64,000 bases of DNA from Antedon mediterranea (Eukaryota; Echinodermata; Crinoidea; Comatulida; Antedonidae): the NCBI RefSeq assembly GCF_964355755.1, contig NC_092674.1, forward strand, positions 14,143,001 to 14,207,000, in the 5' to 3' direction. The notes under the pieces are model-generated. The model searched no databases, was not told the DNA's origin, and saw only the letters and a program-made list of their open reading frames with translations. Shown here piece by piece: positions 1 through 11,019 of this stretch (the stretch's first letter is position 1; every line of letters starts with the position of its first letter). A program made the position numbers and the translations under genes.

Positions 1-79
1 GTTTATGTACCTTGTTATAAATTGTCACGCTGTTTTCTTATGTACCGGTATGGTAGGCGCTGTATCGCATACTATGTAA

Positions 80-540
80 AGCCTGGTTTCCTGTCGACGT
101 AAGAGCATCACTTTTGTTGCGACTACGTCGATTTGTCGTAAGAAATGCGGATTTTACAGGAAACCGATTACGATCGAAAATTTATAAAATCGACGCAACC
201 TAAGAAAAATGGTAACGACAAACGATTTTACAGGAAACCGATGACCTAACAATTGTTGCGTTACAACGTTTACTTTCCGATTTTACAGGAAACCGGGATT
301 TTTTATCTTAAGCCTGGTTTCCTGTCGACGTAAGAACATCACTTTTGTTGCGACTACGTCGATTTGTCGTAAGAAATGCGGATTTTACAGGAAACCTATT
401 ACGATCGAAAATTTATAAAATCGATGCAACGTAAGAAAAATGGTAAGGACAAACGATTTTACAGGAAACCGATGACCTACAATTGTTGCGTTACGACGTT
501 TTCTTCCGATTTTACAGGAAACCGGAATTTTTTATCTTAC
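80..540. repeat. Two-copy 231-bp tandem repeat rich in ACAGGAAACC boxes
   Basis: A unit starting gcctggtttcctgtcgacg at 81 recurs at 312 with only scattered changes, giving a period of 231 bp. Inside each unit the word gattttacaggaaacc recurs about every 70-75 bp, and its inverse (ggtttcctgt) opens the unit. The array resembles the subterminal repeats of a non-autonomous DNA transposon, but no target duplication was identified. The open frame that runs across 483-827 looks accidental. Confidence 0.85.
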
Positions 541-569
541 GCTTGAATGAACGCTCTTGCGTCACGTTT

Positions 570-622
570 CTTACGTCTCTTACGAAAGTTGACTTGAAGT
601 CAACTTTCGCAAGAGACGTAAG
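570..622. repeat. Near-perfect 53-bp hairpin
   Basis: The left arm cttacgtctcttacgaaag is mirrored by the right arm ctttcgcaagagacgtaag around the centre gacttgaagtc, with a single mismatch. It directly follows the 231-bp tandem repeat and shares its 'cgtaag' vocabulary, so it may be the core or one end of the same element. Confidence 0.85.
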
Positions 623-1458
623 CGCAATCGTAACAATGTTTAACGCGAATTCAAATTGCTTTACCAACAGCAATACAACTTACTATTTATTTGATTTTAC
701 AACGATTACAAACATAGTCCAACATCGTTACATGCGTTCTTACGGTAAAGGTTCCTTAGAAATAATATTGCATTATAATCGATGTCTTCAGCCGTTTTTC
801 ATACAGTACGATGAAGTTTGCTGTTAAAAAAAGCGATACTGCATGCAGCTGTTCATGATATGATAGCGTAGGCCTACATGTATCGAGTGATACAGTATCA
901 TTATTATTGCATTTGTTATGTTCTGAAACACGCAGAGATTAGGCTTGTATTTAGACACTGAGCTTTACAACTTATTTTTTGTCTTAAACTTAAAGAAACA
1001 TCTTTTCAAGCTTCTGTTGCATTCGTTACAATAAACCTCAGTAAGATGCATTCTCACTTCGTACATGCAATATTTAGATTTTATAGTTTATTAGATCGGC
1101 TTTAGCTAGGTGCCACCCGGAAAGAACACTAATGATACAATGTTTTCTTAGGTCCTTAAATGTGTATGAACAGAAAGGTTACAGGTAAACGCACATTTTG
1201 GGGTGGGTTGGGGTGATTATCCAAAATGAAGGGCAAAATAGTAAAAAAAAAATACATTGTTGTCAGTAAGTACTGCCTTGAAACAGAAATGAGACCATTA
1301 ATATGATCACATACCATATATGGACTACCATCCCGCACATTTGCATAACGATACCATGTTTAAATTTAGTATGTGACCACCATTGAAGCAAAATTAAACG
1401 AAGTGGTTTGTAAAACACATATGACACTAAATATTACCGTATTGTGTAAATGACTTAC
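623..1458. other. Non-coding stretch, nothing recognised
   Basis: AT-rich sequence with only short open frames of no recognisable composition. It lies just past the donor side of the ankyrin exon at 1459-1557 (gene on the minus strand), so it is probably intron or 3' flank of that gene. Confidence 0.4.
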
Positions 1459-1557
1459 GTCGTTTAAATGATTTACGTCTGCTCCAACTTTGATGAGATA
1501 CGTACATGTACGCACGTGACCCATATCTGCAGCACACATAAGAGGTGTATTCCCGTC
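1459..1557 (-). CDS. Ankyrin-repeat exon (33 codons)
   Basis: On the minus strand a TTTTCAG acceptor precedes an open 99-nt exon that is followed by a GTAAGT donor (acttac at 1453-1458). The translation starts DGNTPLMCAADMGHV and ends with the GADVNHLND segment, one full 33-residue ankyrin repeat with the TPL and AA..GH hallmarks. Ankyrin repeats are helix-turn-helix protein-binding modules; this exon gives no clue to the protein's other domains. It is the most diverged of the four ankyrin exons in the window (the others share GHTDVC and KAG.KLD) and lacks their duplicated flanks. Being 99 nt and phase 0, it could be joined to any of the others without a frame change. In the direction of transcription it would be the last of the four. 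Confidence 0.75.
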
Positions 1558-2299
1558 CTGAAAACAAGTTTATAATACTTCATACAAAATATTACAGGTT
1601 GCTGGTAGAAGATGCAATACTGCGATTTACACGCGATTCGCAGATAATTACCATAATAAGCACAGTTGTATTCTTATATGTTATATGCCTAATCTTGTCT
1701 AGCTTTGCTAACGATTACCGGGAATAGTGGAGATATACATAATTAAACTGAATATTTAAAATGTAAAAACATTGCTTAAGATACGTTAGCGCAAAGGCTG
1801 TTTATGTTATTTATATTTAGCTAGCTTATAATGATGCATAACTTTAGTTAGAAATATAAATACAATAAAAAACATGAAAGACATGAAGCACTCGGGAATT
1901 ACCAATCGTGATCTTAGAAATGATATGAATACTGTCTCTATGATGATATTTGAAGTAATCTTTTCTTTTCTTTAATTCTATGGATTTTAACACACGGAGT
2001 GACGTCTCTACAATCAAACACTTTACCTGATCAAACAAGTAAAATTATTTGCCAAAAAGACTACTAAGAAAATAGAAACTATTACTGATCAATGATCGGA
2101 GTAGGTTTGTTTATTTTGCAGAAACCAGATATCATTTAATTTGCATCAGCTTAAAATTATTGTTTACTTGACAAAAATTACCATATGAACAATATCATCT
2201 TGGAAGTAGCCGAATTAATTGTTTTATAATCAAATGCGCAATCGTTTTGTGTTCTGGCGGCTAAATTCCTGGAACATTAATTATAGGCGCTGTTTTTGT
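1558..2299. other. Probable intron, no gene seen
   Basis: AT-rich sequence upstream (minus strand) of the ankyrin exon. No protein similarity, RNA gene or transposon end was recognised. Confidence 0.35.
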
Positions 2300-2655
2300 G
2301 ACGGATTGATATCAATTCTACTCCAGGCCACTGGATCACTTACTAATAATAATGTATTCCAATTAATCATGTGTTTGTCATAACTTTGAACTTTGATTGT
2401 ACTGGTTGGAATATTTGATCAGTATTAATTAGTCATTTCTAGCCTTCAATCCATTAGTTACACTGGAAACTCCTGATCCCAAGGATGCGATGTAATTCCA
2501 CTCAACAATGTTGAATAGCAAGAGAGGAGTCATTGGTCGTCTAATTCACTTGCTATTGTTGGTCTTTTTAACAACATTTTTGATTTTGACGAGGTAACAT
2601 TTACTGTATAGTCAGAGTGCCAATATAAGTATTATTGTTTCAGATTTTATTATTA
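2300..2655. repeat. Duplicated non-coding block, copy 1
   Basis: The block from 'ccactggatcacttact' to 'attattgtttcagatttt' is matched in the same order at about 24630-24965. Both hold 'aatcatgtgtttgtcat', 'gttgaatagcaagag' and 'gtcagagtg' words at similar spacing, with small indels. It is a diverged segmental duplication without coding potential. Confidence 0.7.
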
Positions 2656-2759
2656 AATTTTATATGGTTTCATCAAAACCAACAGCAACGAAAGTTTCCA
2701 CTTAAATGTATGAAACAGAAAACAGATACAATAATACTATATATGAAGCAAACAAATTA

Positions 2760-3165
2760 GTCTATTGAGCACGATTATTTAAAAAAAGAATACACTGAGT
2801 CTTGAATGAAGAATTTACATTTGACTCACTTAAATAGTTATACAAGGAAGGCAAGCGTGTCTGAAACCCCCTTTTCGAGACATTTAATCTATTAAAGGGA
2901 ACATAAAAAGTGGACTGGACTCTGGTTTTACGAGGAAGAGCATGTAAACTGAAAAGAGAGCAACAGTCGCAACAATTGACACTCTTATAAAGAAACATTA
3001 AATCACACTACTTCTTCCAAACTTAAGAGCTTAAAGACAATTAACAACATCAAAACGTTTACAAGGAAGCCTAACAAACTTATTTTGAACACGTTTGAGC
3101 CCTGTGGCATGAATATCAGAAATTGAATTAAAAATAACAAAGGATTATTCTAAATAAGGTTTAAC
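2760..3165 (-). pseudogene. Non-LTR retrotransposon RT C-terminal remnant
   Basis: Minus-strand translation in more than one frame gives pieces such as RVQNKFVRLPCKRFD and SKRGFQTRLPSLYNYLSE. These match the region after the RT palm (hits of the type 'VQNKF...R.LPS..N') that is also seen at 37141-37860 and 11196-11570 in this window. Stops and frameshifts make it dead. It begins just upstream of the 3' end of the 1055-codon element, which may have inserted beside it. The family is a CR1/Jockey-superfamily element that cannot be resolved further from the fragment. Confidence 0.6.
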
Positions 3166-3236
3166 AAGCGTTTTGAAGAAATTAACAAGGGGTTTGGGGT
3201 AGCTTCGTTTCGTTTATTTATTTTTTCCACTCACTT

Positions 3237-6200
3237 ATATATATATATATATATCATTTACATTTACATAACATATATTAAATGTGGGTGGATGGAAGTC
3301 ACAGTAAGTTCACTGAACTTTAAGTCGTGACTCCCGTATGCCTAAGTATACTAACATTGCTACAGAGTAGACTAAAATATGAATATATAATAGTGAAAGT
3401 ACATAAAATAGAGAAATAAAAAAAATTTTAAATTATAGAAGTTAAGATAAACCAGGCAATTATATAATATATGATAAAAGGGATAATGATAACAATTAGA
3501 GTACAATATGAAATATAATTAAATATGGTATAATAACAAGTATAACGATACAATGTAGCGGAGATTATTGAATACCAGGGTGAAGGATTTAATGCCATGT
3601 ATCACCACCAAATAAATAAGGATAAAAGATCGGCGAAAAATTATGTAGCATATTCTGACACCATTTTGTGTTTGAAATTAGATTTAAAACTAGAAAAGGA
3701 AGATTTCTGTTTAAGTTCATTTGAGAGTGAAGTCCAAAGTTTGGGACCAAAATAATACATAGAAAATCGTCGAGCCTTAACATTTAAATTATCAAGGATA
3801 TAATTGTTAACAGAGGATCGGGTTTTATAGGAATGGCGTTCGTCAATTCTTGTAAATAAAGCATTAAAATGTGAAGGCAGTAAATTGTTAGATAAACGGT
3901 ACATAAATGAGGCAACTTGTAATTTATTTAAATCATAGATGTTTAAAACGTTAAATCTTTTAAAAAGTAATTTTGTATGGGCTCTAAATGATTCTCCCGC
4001 GCAAATCCGAAGTGCACGTTTTTGTAGTTTAAAAAGGCGGTCAATTTGAGTTTTCTCTAGACTTGTCCAGGGGCATAACGTACTAAATTTATCTAGAGTA
4101 ATTGCCCAACATAAATTGGCATAAGAAAGGTAAGGCAAAACTAAAGTATTATAAAGGGTTAATAAGGTTTTTTGAGGGAAGATATGTTTTAATTTGTTCA
4201 ATATTCTAACATTTCTAGAAACTAGATTACTGATTTTATTTATATGTAGTTTCCAAGTCAGAGAGGCATCTATGGTTACTCCTAAAAATTGTGTTTCATT
4301 AACTCGTTTGGTCATTTTATTATCAATGTATATTTGTTCATTTAAAGAATTTGAAATTTTACGTTTAGAAAATATTATATAGTTCGTTTTGAATGTATTA
4401 AGAGTTAATTTATTGTGTTTGAGCCAATTTGAAACTTTAAGTAACTCATCATTGACAATTTTAAACAAGGTATTTAATTTAGGATGAGAGAAAAAAATAT
4501 TTGTGTCGTCAGCAAATAAGATAACATTTAGTAATTTAGAGCTGTTTGGTATATCATTAACAAAAATCAGGAATAAGAGTGGTCCAAGAATCGATCCTTG
4601 GGGAACACCACAGGTTAAACGGGAATAGGAAGAGTTAAAATTATTTAAGGAAGTAAACTGAACCCGATTGGAAAGGTAGCTTTTAATTAGTTTTAAAGGA
4701 AGGCCTCTGATACCGTAATTTGAAAGTTTATGAATTAAAATATCGTGGTTAATAGTATCGAAGGCCTTAGATAAATCAAGGAAAATGCCAACAGAAAACT
4801 CATTTTTACTCAGGGCAATTGTAATTTTGTCAAAAATATCTAATAAAGCAAGATCTGTTGAATACTTTTTCCTGAAACCATATTGGCCTTTAAATAAAAT
4901 GTTATGTTTAGTTAAAAAGGAAGAAATTCGATTATGCATTATTTTTTCAATTAATTTTGAGAAACAAGGAAGTAGGGAGATTGGTCTGTAGTTATTGAAA
5001 TGATGAGGATCTTCTTTCTTGTAGATAGGGATGACTTTAGCTATTTTAAAAGAATCAGGAAAAATACCGGTTTGAAAAGAAGTATTAAAAATGTGAGTTA
5101 AGGGTTTACATATAAAATTAGAAACACGTTTAATAATTTTATTGGAAAACCCATCAAACCCAGGAGATTTATTATCTTTGAGGGAAAGTATTATACTGAC
5201 AACTTCATGTTCGGTTACAGGACTAAGAAAGAGAGAGTGCACACATGGACGAGGTAGGGTAGAAGTATAATTATCATTATCCGACACATGTATTTTGTTA
5301 ACTAAATTTGGCCCTATACTAGTAAAATAATTATTGAATTCAGTTGCAATTTGTTGAGGATTATTTAATTCAATGTCATTGTTAATAAAGTGAGAAGGAA
5401 ACGGTTTACGAGATTTCTTGCCAAGGACTCCATTTATTGTTTGCCAGGTTTTTTGGATGTTATTTTTATGGAATTCAAATTTGTCACTGAAGTAATTCTT
5501 TTGGGCAGTACGAAGGATTTTGGTAAGTACATTTCGATATTTAACATATTTATCTTTGTCCTTTTGCTTTTTAGATATAAGAAATGTTTTATATAATTTG
5601 TGTTTTTTGTCGATAGATTTAATTAAGCATTTAGTTATCCAAGGTTTTTTTTCTTTCCGAATATTTCGTCTGGAACGAGTGGTTTTAATGTTGTTATTAT
5701 ATAATGTACTAAATATGTCGTTGAATAAAGCGTATGCCTCATTGGGTTCATTGGAGTTATAAATACTAGTCCAGTCAACATTTGACAAATCATTACTTAA
5801 GGCAGAAATTGAAATATCATTGACTTTTTTTATGTATATATATTTTGATTTAGGTTTCAGGTGTTGGAGAGGTTCTGATTTATGTACTAACAAGAAAACA
5901 GGAAAGTGATCCGAGATGTCCGAATATAGAATTCCGGAAGAAATGTTATCGTATAGATTATTACAAAAAATATTGTCGATTAAAGTTGCAGAATTACGCG
6001 TAATTCTAGTTGGCCTAGTAATAAGAGGATAATAATTTGATTGAAATAAAGTATTAACAAAATCAGAAGTACCTTTATGTGTTTTGGAATTTAACAAGTT
6101 AATATTAAAGTCTCCTGAAATATATGCTGTTTTTTTCTCATTATTAATGGTGTCAATTAAATTAGAGATATCTTTATTAAATGTGTTAATGGATAATTCA

Positions 6201-7000
6201 GGCAAACGATATACTACTCCAAGGATTATGTTTTTGGGTTGTGCATCGATTTCAATGAAAAGAGATTCCGAACCATTAGTAATGATAAATGATAAATCAG
6301 GGCGAAGAATATATTTAAATCTCTGGTGTAGGTAAATGGCAACGCCTCCTCCTGGTCTATCAGCTCGTGAAACATGCAAGAGGTTATAATTGGGAATATT
6401 ATAAAAGGAAAAAGGCGTATTATGATTAAAAAAAGTTTCGGTGAAGCATAGTGCTGAGAATTCATGGTTAATAGCACCTACGCATACATTGATATCGTTA
6501 AAATGTTTAACAAGACTGCGTGCGTTTAAGTGAAAGATACTAAATGAATAATCTTGTGTTGAATATTTGTTGTTAAGACTATCGATATATTCATAGGCAC
6601 AAGATTCAATATTTTCGGAAAATAATTGGGCATCGTTGTCATTAATAACATCTTTAAAATTAATATCAAAAGGGTTAAAAATTAAAGAATTAAATCTATC
6701 AAAGTCAATTCTATCGTCACAAAAGTAATAGTGAATGACATGCAAGAATTCATCATTATCAATAATGTGATTAAATGGGAATGCATCTATATTGTCAAAA
6801 GGGTCCATGAGAATATCTAACGATACATAATGTGATCAGTTTATTCAATAGTATGTAATAAAAGATGCCTGGTAATGTTACGTAAAAACAGAAAAGTACA
6901 AGAACGTAAATATAAAGAAACAAGTTAAGAATTGGGGGGTAACAATAAAACAAAGGTGAATAAATGGTTTTAAGTGGTTTAAACATCTTATGACAATGCA
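3237..7000 (-). mobile_element. Near-full-length non-LTR retrotransposon
   Basis: The element consists of one large EN-RT ORF (3641-6808), a 3' untranslated region of about 400 bp, and AT-rich upstream sequence to about 7000 or beyond. The 3' end (left side) finishes in a short atgtaaatgtaaatg-type repeat running into (TA)n at 3237-3252, as expected for CR1/L2-type elements that end in simple repeats rather than poly(A). No ORF1 was recognised upstream. The 5' boundary is uncertain because no target duplication was found. Confidence 0.65.
3641..6808 (-). CDS. Endonuclease-reverse transcriptase (ORF2), 1055 aa, uninterrupted
   Basis: An apurinic-type endonuclease (EEP) domain fills the N-terminal third: HLNARS at residues 93-98, TET at 123-125, GDFN at 232-235 and SDH at 299-301. 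A linker with KPWITK (around 388-393) follows. The reverse transcriptase has NYRPIS (606-611), DLSKAFD (678-684), GVPQGSILGP (734-743) and the catalytic FADD (765-768). The enzyme would nick target DNA and prime cDNA synthesis from it. There is no RNase H domain and no stop codon, and the length is normal for a CR1/L2/Jockey-superfamily ORF2. The start ATG at 6806-6808 sits in a good context (ctcATGG). All catalytic motifs are present, so this copy is young or recently active. Assignment to Daphne, Crack or L2-like clades would need a tree. Confidence 0.93.
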   Translation of the reverse strand: MDPFDNIDAFPFNHIIDNDEFLHVIHYYFCDDRIDFDRFNSLIFNPFDINFKDVINDNDAQLFSENIESCAYEYIDSLNNKYSTQDYSFSIFHLNARSLVKHFNDINVCVGAINHEFSALCFTETFFNHNTPFSFYNIPNYNLLHVSRADRPGGGVAIYLHQRFKYILRPDLSFIITNGSESLFIEIDAQPKNIILGVVYRLPELSINTFNKDISNLIDTINNEKKTAYISGDFNINLLNSKTHKGTSDFVNTLFQSNYYPLITRPTRITRNSATLIDNIFCNNLYDNISSGILYSDISDHFPVFLLVHKSEPLQHLKPKSKYIYIKKVNDISISALSNDLSNVDWTSIYNSNEPNEAYALFNDIFSTLYNNNIKTTRSRRNIRKEKKPWITKCLIKSIDKKHKLYKTFLISKKQKDKDKYVKYRNVLTKILRTAQKNYFSDKFEFHKNNIQKTWQTINGVLGKKSRKPFPSHFINNDIELNNPQQIATEFNNYFTSIGPNLVNKIHVSDNDNYTSTLPRPCVHSLFLSPVTEHEVVSIILSLKDNKSPGFDGFSNKIIKRVSNFICKPLTHIFNTSFQTGIFPDSFKIAKVIPIYKKEDPHHFNNYRPISLLPCFSKLIEKIMHNRISSFLTKHNILFKGQYGFRKKYSTDLALLDIFDKITIALSKNEFSVGIFLDLSKAFDTINHDILIHKLSNYGIRGLPLKLIKSYLSNRVQFTSLNNFNSSYSRLTCGVPQGSILGPLLFLIFVNDIPNSSKLLNVILFADDTNIFFSHPKLNTLFKIVNDELLKVSNWLKHNKLTLNTFKTNYIIFSKRKISNSLNEQIYIDNKMTKRVNETQFLGVTIDASLTWKLHINKISNLVSRNVRILNKLKHIFPQKTLLTLYNTLVLPYLSYANLCWAITLDKFSTLCPWTSLEKTQIDRLFKLQKRALRICAGESFRAHTKLLFKRFNVLNIYDLNKLQVASFMYRLSNNLLPSHFNALFTRIDERHSYKTRSSVNNYILDNLNVKARRFSMYYFGPKLWTSLSNELKQKSSFSSFKSNFKHKMVSEYAT

Positions 7001-7220
7001 ATTATGTGAGAACAGACTCCTGAAAACGCTATTGTAAAATTATTATGTAAAATCAATCAAGAGGCTTATACAAATTAAGCAAAGTATGCAGATGTAAGGA
7101 AAATAATGGATAAAAGATTCTTAGTCTGTTGTAAAATTTAATAATGGATTGAATTTGTAAAGAAGAAATGCTTCTTAGACAGTCCAAGTGTTTACAACAA
7201 CATTCCGATCACTAGTATGG

Positions 7221-7282
7221 CAATGGAATTTCGAAAAGTTTACCGGAACTATTTCAATGGAATTTCGAAAAGTTTACCGGAA
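7221..7282. repeat. Short 34-bp direct duplication
   Basis: The word caatggaatttcgaaaagtt followed by taccggaa occurs at 7221-7248 and again at 7255-7282. It lies between the intact retroelement and the next RT fragment and may mark an old insertion scar. Confidence 0.7.
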
Positions 7283-7306
7283 TGCCAGTTGAAGTAGCTA
7301 ATTCCC

Positions 7307-7985
7307 CTACAGTGAAAATAAAAGTTTGGAATCGAAGAATATTCTCAGATCCTTATGGTATTGGACTTTGTCCAATTTCTGATTATTAATTTGATAAATA
7401 AACGAAAAGGGTTTTGATTTAAGACTAATATTCATTGTGAAGTCATTGAGTTTCATACCCCAAGGATTAGACCACTGTATTAGACCATCCAAATTTAGGA
7501 ATTGTTGTAAAATCGTTGATAAAAATGTTAAATAATAAAGTACCCAACAGTGAGCCCTGCGGAACACCAGAAAGAATAGGTAACCAATGACAATTGACCC
7601 TCAACAATAATTCTCTGCTGCCTTTCACTCAAGTAAGATGATAGTAGTTGGTGTAGTTTGCCAATGATAACAAATCTGTTCAACTTGTAGGGAAGGAACT
7701 CAAGTGACACCCCGTCAAAAAGCACGAGAGAAATCTGTATAAACAAAATCACCTTGCTGTTTGTTGTCTATAGAAGAATACGCTGTGCTTAATAAAGTAG
7801 CCAGATTAGTTTGGCATGATCTCCCCGGAGTAAAGCCGTCTTGAAACTCACTCAAAAAGGGAAAAACATGCTGAGATATATGATTATACATCTCATTCTC
7901 TCAAATACTTTGGAAATAGTACAAAGGAGTCAAACTGGTCTGTAGTTCTTTACATTACTCTGAGCACCTCCTTTGAATATCTGCA
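7307..7985 (-). pseudogene. RT fragment with deleted catalytic FADD box
   Basis: Reading the minus strand from about 7985, one finds NVKNYRPVSL (RT motif 2), then the YLSERQQR segment, then [20 protein letters not shown], and directly after KF the post-palm sequence [15 protein letters not shown]. The FADD catalytic box that should lie between IND and this segment is missing through an internal deletion. The three pieces lie in different frames. The thumb ends in YHKDLRIFFDSKLLF. It is a dead fragment of a CR1/Jockey-superfamily element with no 5' or 3' end preserved. Confidence 0.75.
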
Positions 7986-8039
7986 CGTTTAAAACCGCCC
8001 AATATATGACACCAACGCCAGCATACGGTACATACCTTT

Positions 8040-9770
8040 TACATTTAATAAGTAGGCCTATGTCAGAAATAGACATTGTAGTCGCTTAGTACGTAGATGG
8101 ACCAATTTCATCTTGTAGCTGCTGTTTTCAGTAGTATGCTGTTATTTACAATAAACAGCAACGCCTTCCTCGCGATTATGTTTACGATACATGTATAATT
8201 AATGTTTAGCTGTAAATTGCGTCATCAGTGTTGTTATTAGATACCCAGTGCTGACCACTACATCTGAACTATACTAATTTTAAATCAATTGGAACTCATC
8301 AGTCGTATACATTATAGTGATTGCGGATTTAAAAAAATAATCAAAACTGATTACATTCCAATTTTCAAGAAGCTTAAATGTTTCAATATTTACATCTCAT
8401 TGAGACTGTGCTTGTGATTTAAAAGATACAATATACAATAGTTCAGTTCAGTCAGCTCAGTACATAAACAATGGTACGAAGACGTAAACTTACTGTGTGA
8501 GTTTTCATTTAAATTATACTAGTAAGAGGCAAATTAGTCCTCTATCAGATAACATTCTGATTAGGCGGATTTCGTTTTGCAGGTTCGCCCTACAATCGCG
8601 AAGTGTTATTTTAACTGGGGTTAGATACTAAAACATGTTACTGAGAAAATGCCAATTTTCAAGTTAAAATTTAATTCAACAAATTGCACTATTTCTGTAT
8701 CCTTTCGTATATTTGTTGGGAATAAATAAATTCATATTCATATAAAATATTTTCAAAATAGTGGTACACAACAATGACACAAAAAAAAGATGTGAAAACA
8801 AACTCTATTTTACGGTCTTGTCACTATAAATAGGTGCAAAGCTAAATTAAAAAAAAAATTTCCAAACCAGTGTTACACTGTAAAAAGGACTTCGGAAAAT
8901 ACATAGATAAAGCATAAATCAGCAATTTTCACTGCCTTCTCAAAACATGAATCTGACGAGGGTTAGTTTCACAGGAACAATAGTACTTCCTACTACAAGT
9001 GTATTAGTAATTGTCGTGGATACGCTAAACTTCCAACATATACACATGCAATGATTAATAGCCTACACATTTGTATAAGTTTTCTTTGTTGTTTATGTCA
9101 GTTTCATGTTTTTTTGTCTTTTTTTGACAATTATTGCAATTAAAACGCAATTAATTCATCAATCGTCATACTCCATTCTGATTAGGCCTGTAGTTAATGA
9201 CTCTTGGTTTCGCGGCGCCTTTCCACATATCATTTCATCATATCCCATAATATTACTATTGAAACCGACTTTAAAGATTTTTAAAAAGCTTTTTTGTGAT
9301 AGTCTCAAAATGCCAAGATGCATTGTGGAACCATCATCGTCAGATCTATGCATTGTAATTGGAAATAATCAAACAATGATGCTGTTTTGATGTCAGTGGT
9401 GGGTGTTATGGGTGGCGGCGTTCATTAGAGGGAGGCGTTTGTTGGTAACATTTCATAATAAAATAAATTCCCTAGATATGAACCAATACAACACCGTTAT
9501 TTTTTTATTACGAACACCTTTTTGGTGAACGAGTTTTTTTCCGTTGCAAAAATAAAGATTTTATTATTATTTTAATATAATCAGAAGTGATAAATACAGT
9601 AAACAATTGAATGAATTCTTCTACAAACAAAATTATGTGTGTGTTATAATACAATATTGTGTGTAGAAATAAATGTGGCGGGCCGTTTATTTGAGGGTGG
9701 AGGTTGAATATTCCAAAGAGTTGTTATGGGCTGGAGTAACAATAAAATCTCTGTACAAAACGCGTGTTTC
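8040..9770. repeat. Paralogous non-coding block A
   Basis: Parts of this block reappear elsewhere in the same order: 8040-8600 in the 25.0, 29.9 and 32.9 kb blocks, 8690-9250 in the 50.86-52.14 kb block, and 9380-9770 (gttcattagagggaggcg, gtggcgggccgtttat) in the 25.7, 33.7 and 43.4 kb blocks. The conserved words are non-coding. The simplest reading is old segmental duplication of intron sequence, possibly carrying MITE-like units whose ends read 'ggaggcgtttgttggtaac'. Confidence 0.65.
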
Positions 9771-9865
9771 TCTCTTTAAACGACAACATGAACTAATTAT
9801 ATAAATTATAATGCAGAAGGTTATGGTTTGGCTATTTAGTTATTATTATAATTATTGTGAATCAG

Positions 9866-10990
9866 ACTGTTTAAAACTTAGTGCGACAGACAATTTTCTC
9901 ACATATTTTACCTACAACTGATGTTAAGGCAACTGGCCTGAGATCATTCATATACTTTAATAACACGGCTTTTTGGAATAGGAACAATAGATGATTGTTT
10001 CCATGTTTCTGGAAGTGAACTAGTTGTGAAACACAAATTAAAAATAATTGAGAAAATATACGATAACTGCATTGCACATGATTTTAAAATATTTGGTTTA
10101 AGTTTATCGGGCCCGGGAGCTTTCTTAGCATTCAAATTTCTAAAATACTTATATACTTCACCCTCATTTGTATCAATTTTTATGTCATTTATATTTGATT
10201 CAAGCTGACACTTCCGTTCCTTAATTTCTTTTGAAAAATCATATTTGTTAAAACGATTGAAAAATATATTTAATTCATTTGCATATTCTTTGTCAATTTT
10301 TGGTAGCGATACAGATTTTTGTTTATTATGTATATGTCCACTCATTAACCTCATTCCTTGCCACACCTCTTTCATGTTATTTTCCGTGAACTTCTTTTCA
10401 ACTTTATTTTTAAACTTGTATTTTTCTTTACGTATTGCACATTTTAATTCTTTTTGGACCTCTTTTAATTTCGCTTTATTACCTTCAGCAAATGCTTTCT
10501 GTTTCCGGTTAATAATAATTTTCACATCTTTGGTTATCCACGGTTTATTATTCGCAAACACTTTAACCTTTTTAGTTGGGATAAGCATATCACTACAAAA
10601 GTTTATATATTCAGACACTGTGTCCGTAAGATCATTAGCGTTATTAATAAACATCTCCCAGTCCGTATCATCAAATGCATCTTGTAGGCGTTCCGTTGCT
10701 TCCGCTGTCCATTTCTTTACTTTAATAGTCCTTGGCTTCTCTCGTTTAACTAATGGAATGTATTTCGGGTTTAGTACGATTAAGAAATGATCTCCCAAGC
10801 ACGGCCACTGGGTTGAAACATATGCGTTTTTCAAGTTTGTGTAGCAAAGGTCTAATATACTTGTTTCGCGCGTAGGACATGTAACGTGTTGGTAGTAGTA
10901 CTCGTCTTCTTCAATGATCCGCGATTAAAATCTCCGTTTATGACAACGAATGCATCGGGCGAGGTAGCTTCTATGTTGATTTCATGATTA
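9866..10990 (-). pseudogene. Rex1/Babar-like retrotransposon fragment (EN end, linker, RT start)
   Basis: From right to left the minus strand shows VVINGDFNRGS (endonuclease GDFN box, frameshifted), then an open run of 296 codons with KVKKWTAEATERLQDAFDDT, NNKPWITKDVK and AKKAPGPDKLKPNILKSCA, and after a further frameshift MNDLRPVALTSVVGKICEKI (RT motif 2). This order and wording match the Rex1/Babar group and the better-preserved copy at 17565-20000. The palm with FADD is absent because the fragment ends at about 9866. Its 5' side is cut by another RT fragment starting near 11020 on the opposite strand. Confidence 0.8.
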
Positions 10991-11019
10991 ATAATATTGT
11001 TCTTGAAAAAGTTTCTGTT

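Noticed and set aside
483-827. 114-codon open frame
   Set aside because: It runs through the tandem repeat and across the hairpin; no protein-like features.
8465-8500. Short conserved 'aacaatggta.gaa' words followed by gtgag, as a first exon
   Set aside because: Only 7-8 codons, and the donor-like site is changed in other copies (8470, 33045), so it is probably part of the repeat.
10245-10790. 181-codon plus-strand open frame
   Set aside because: Antisense shadow of the Rex1/Babar-like fragment.
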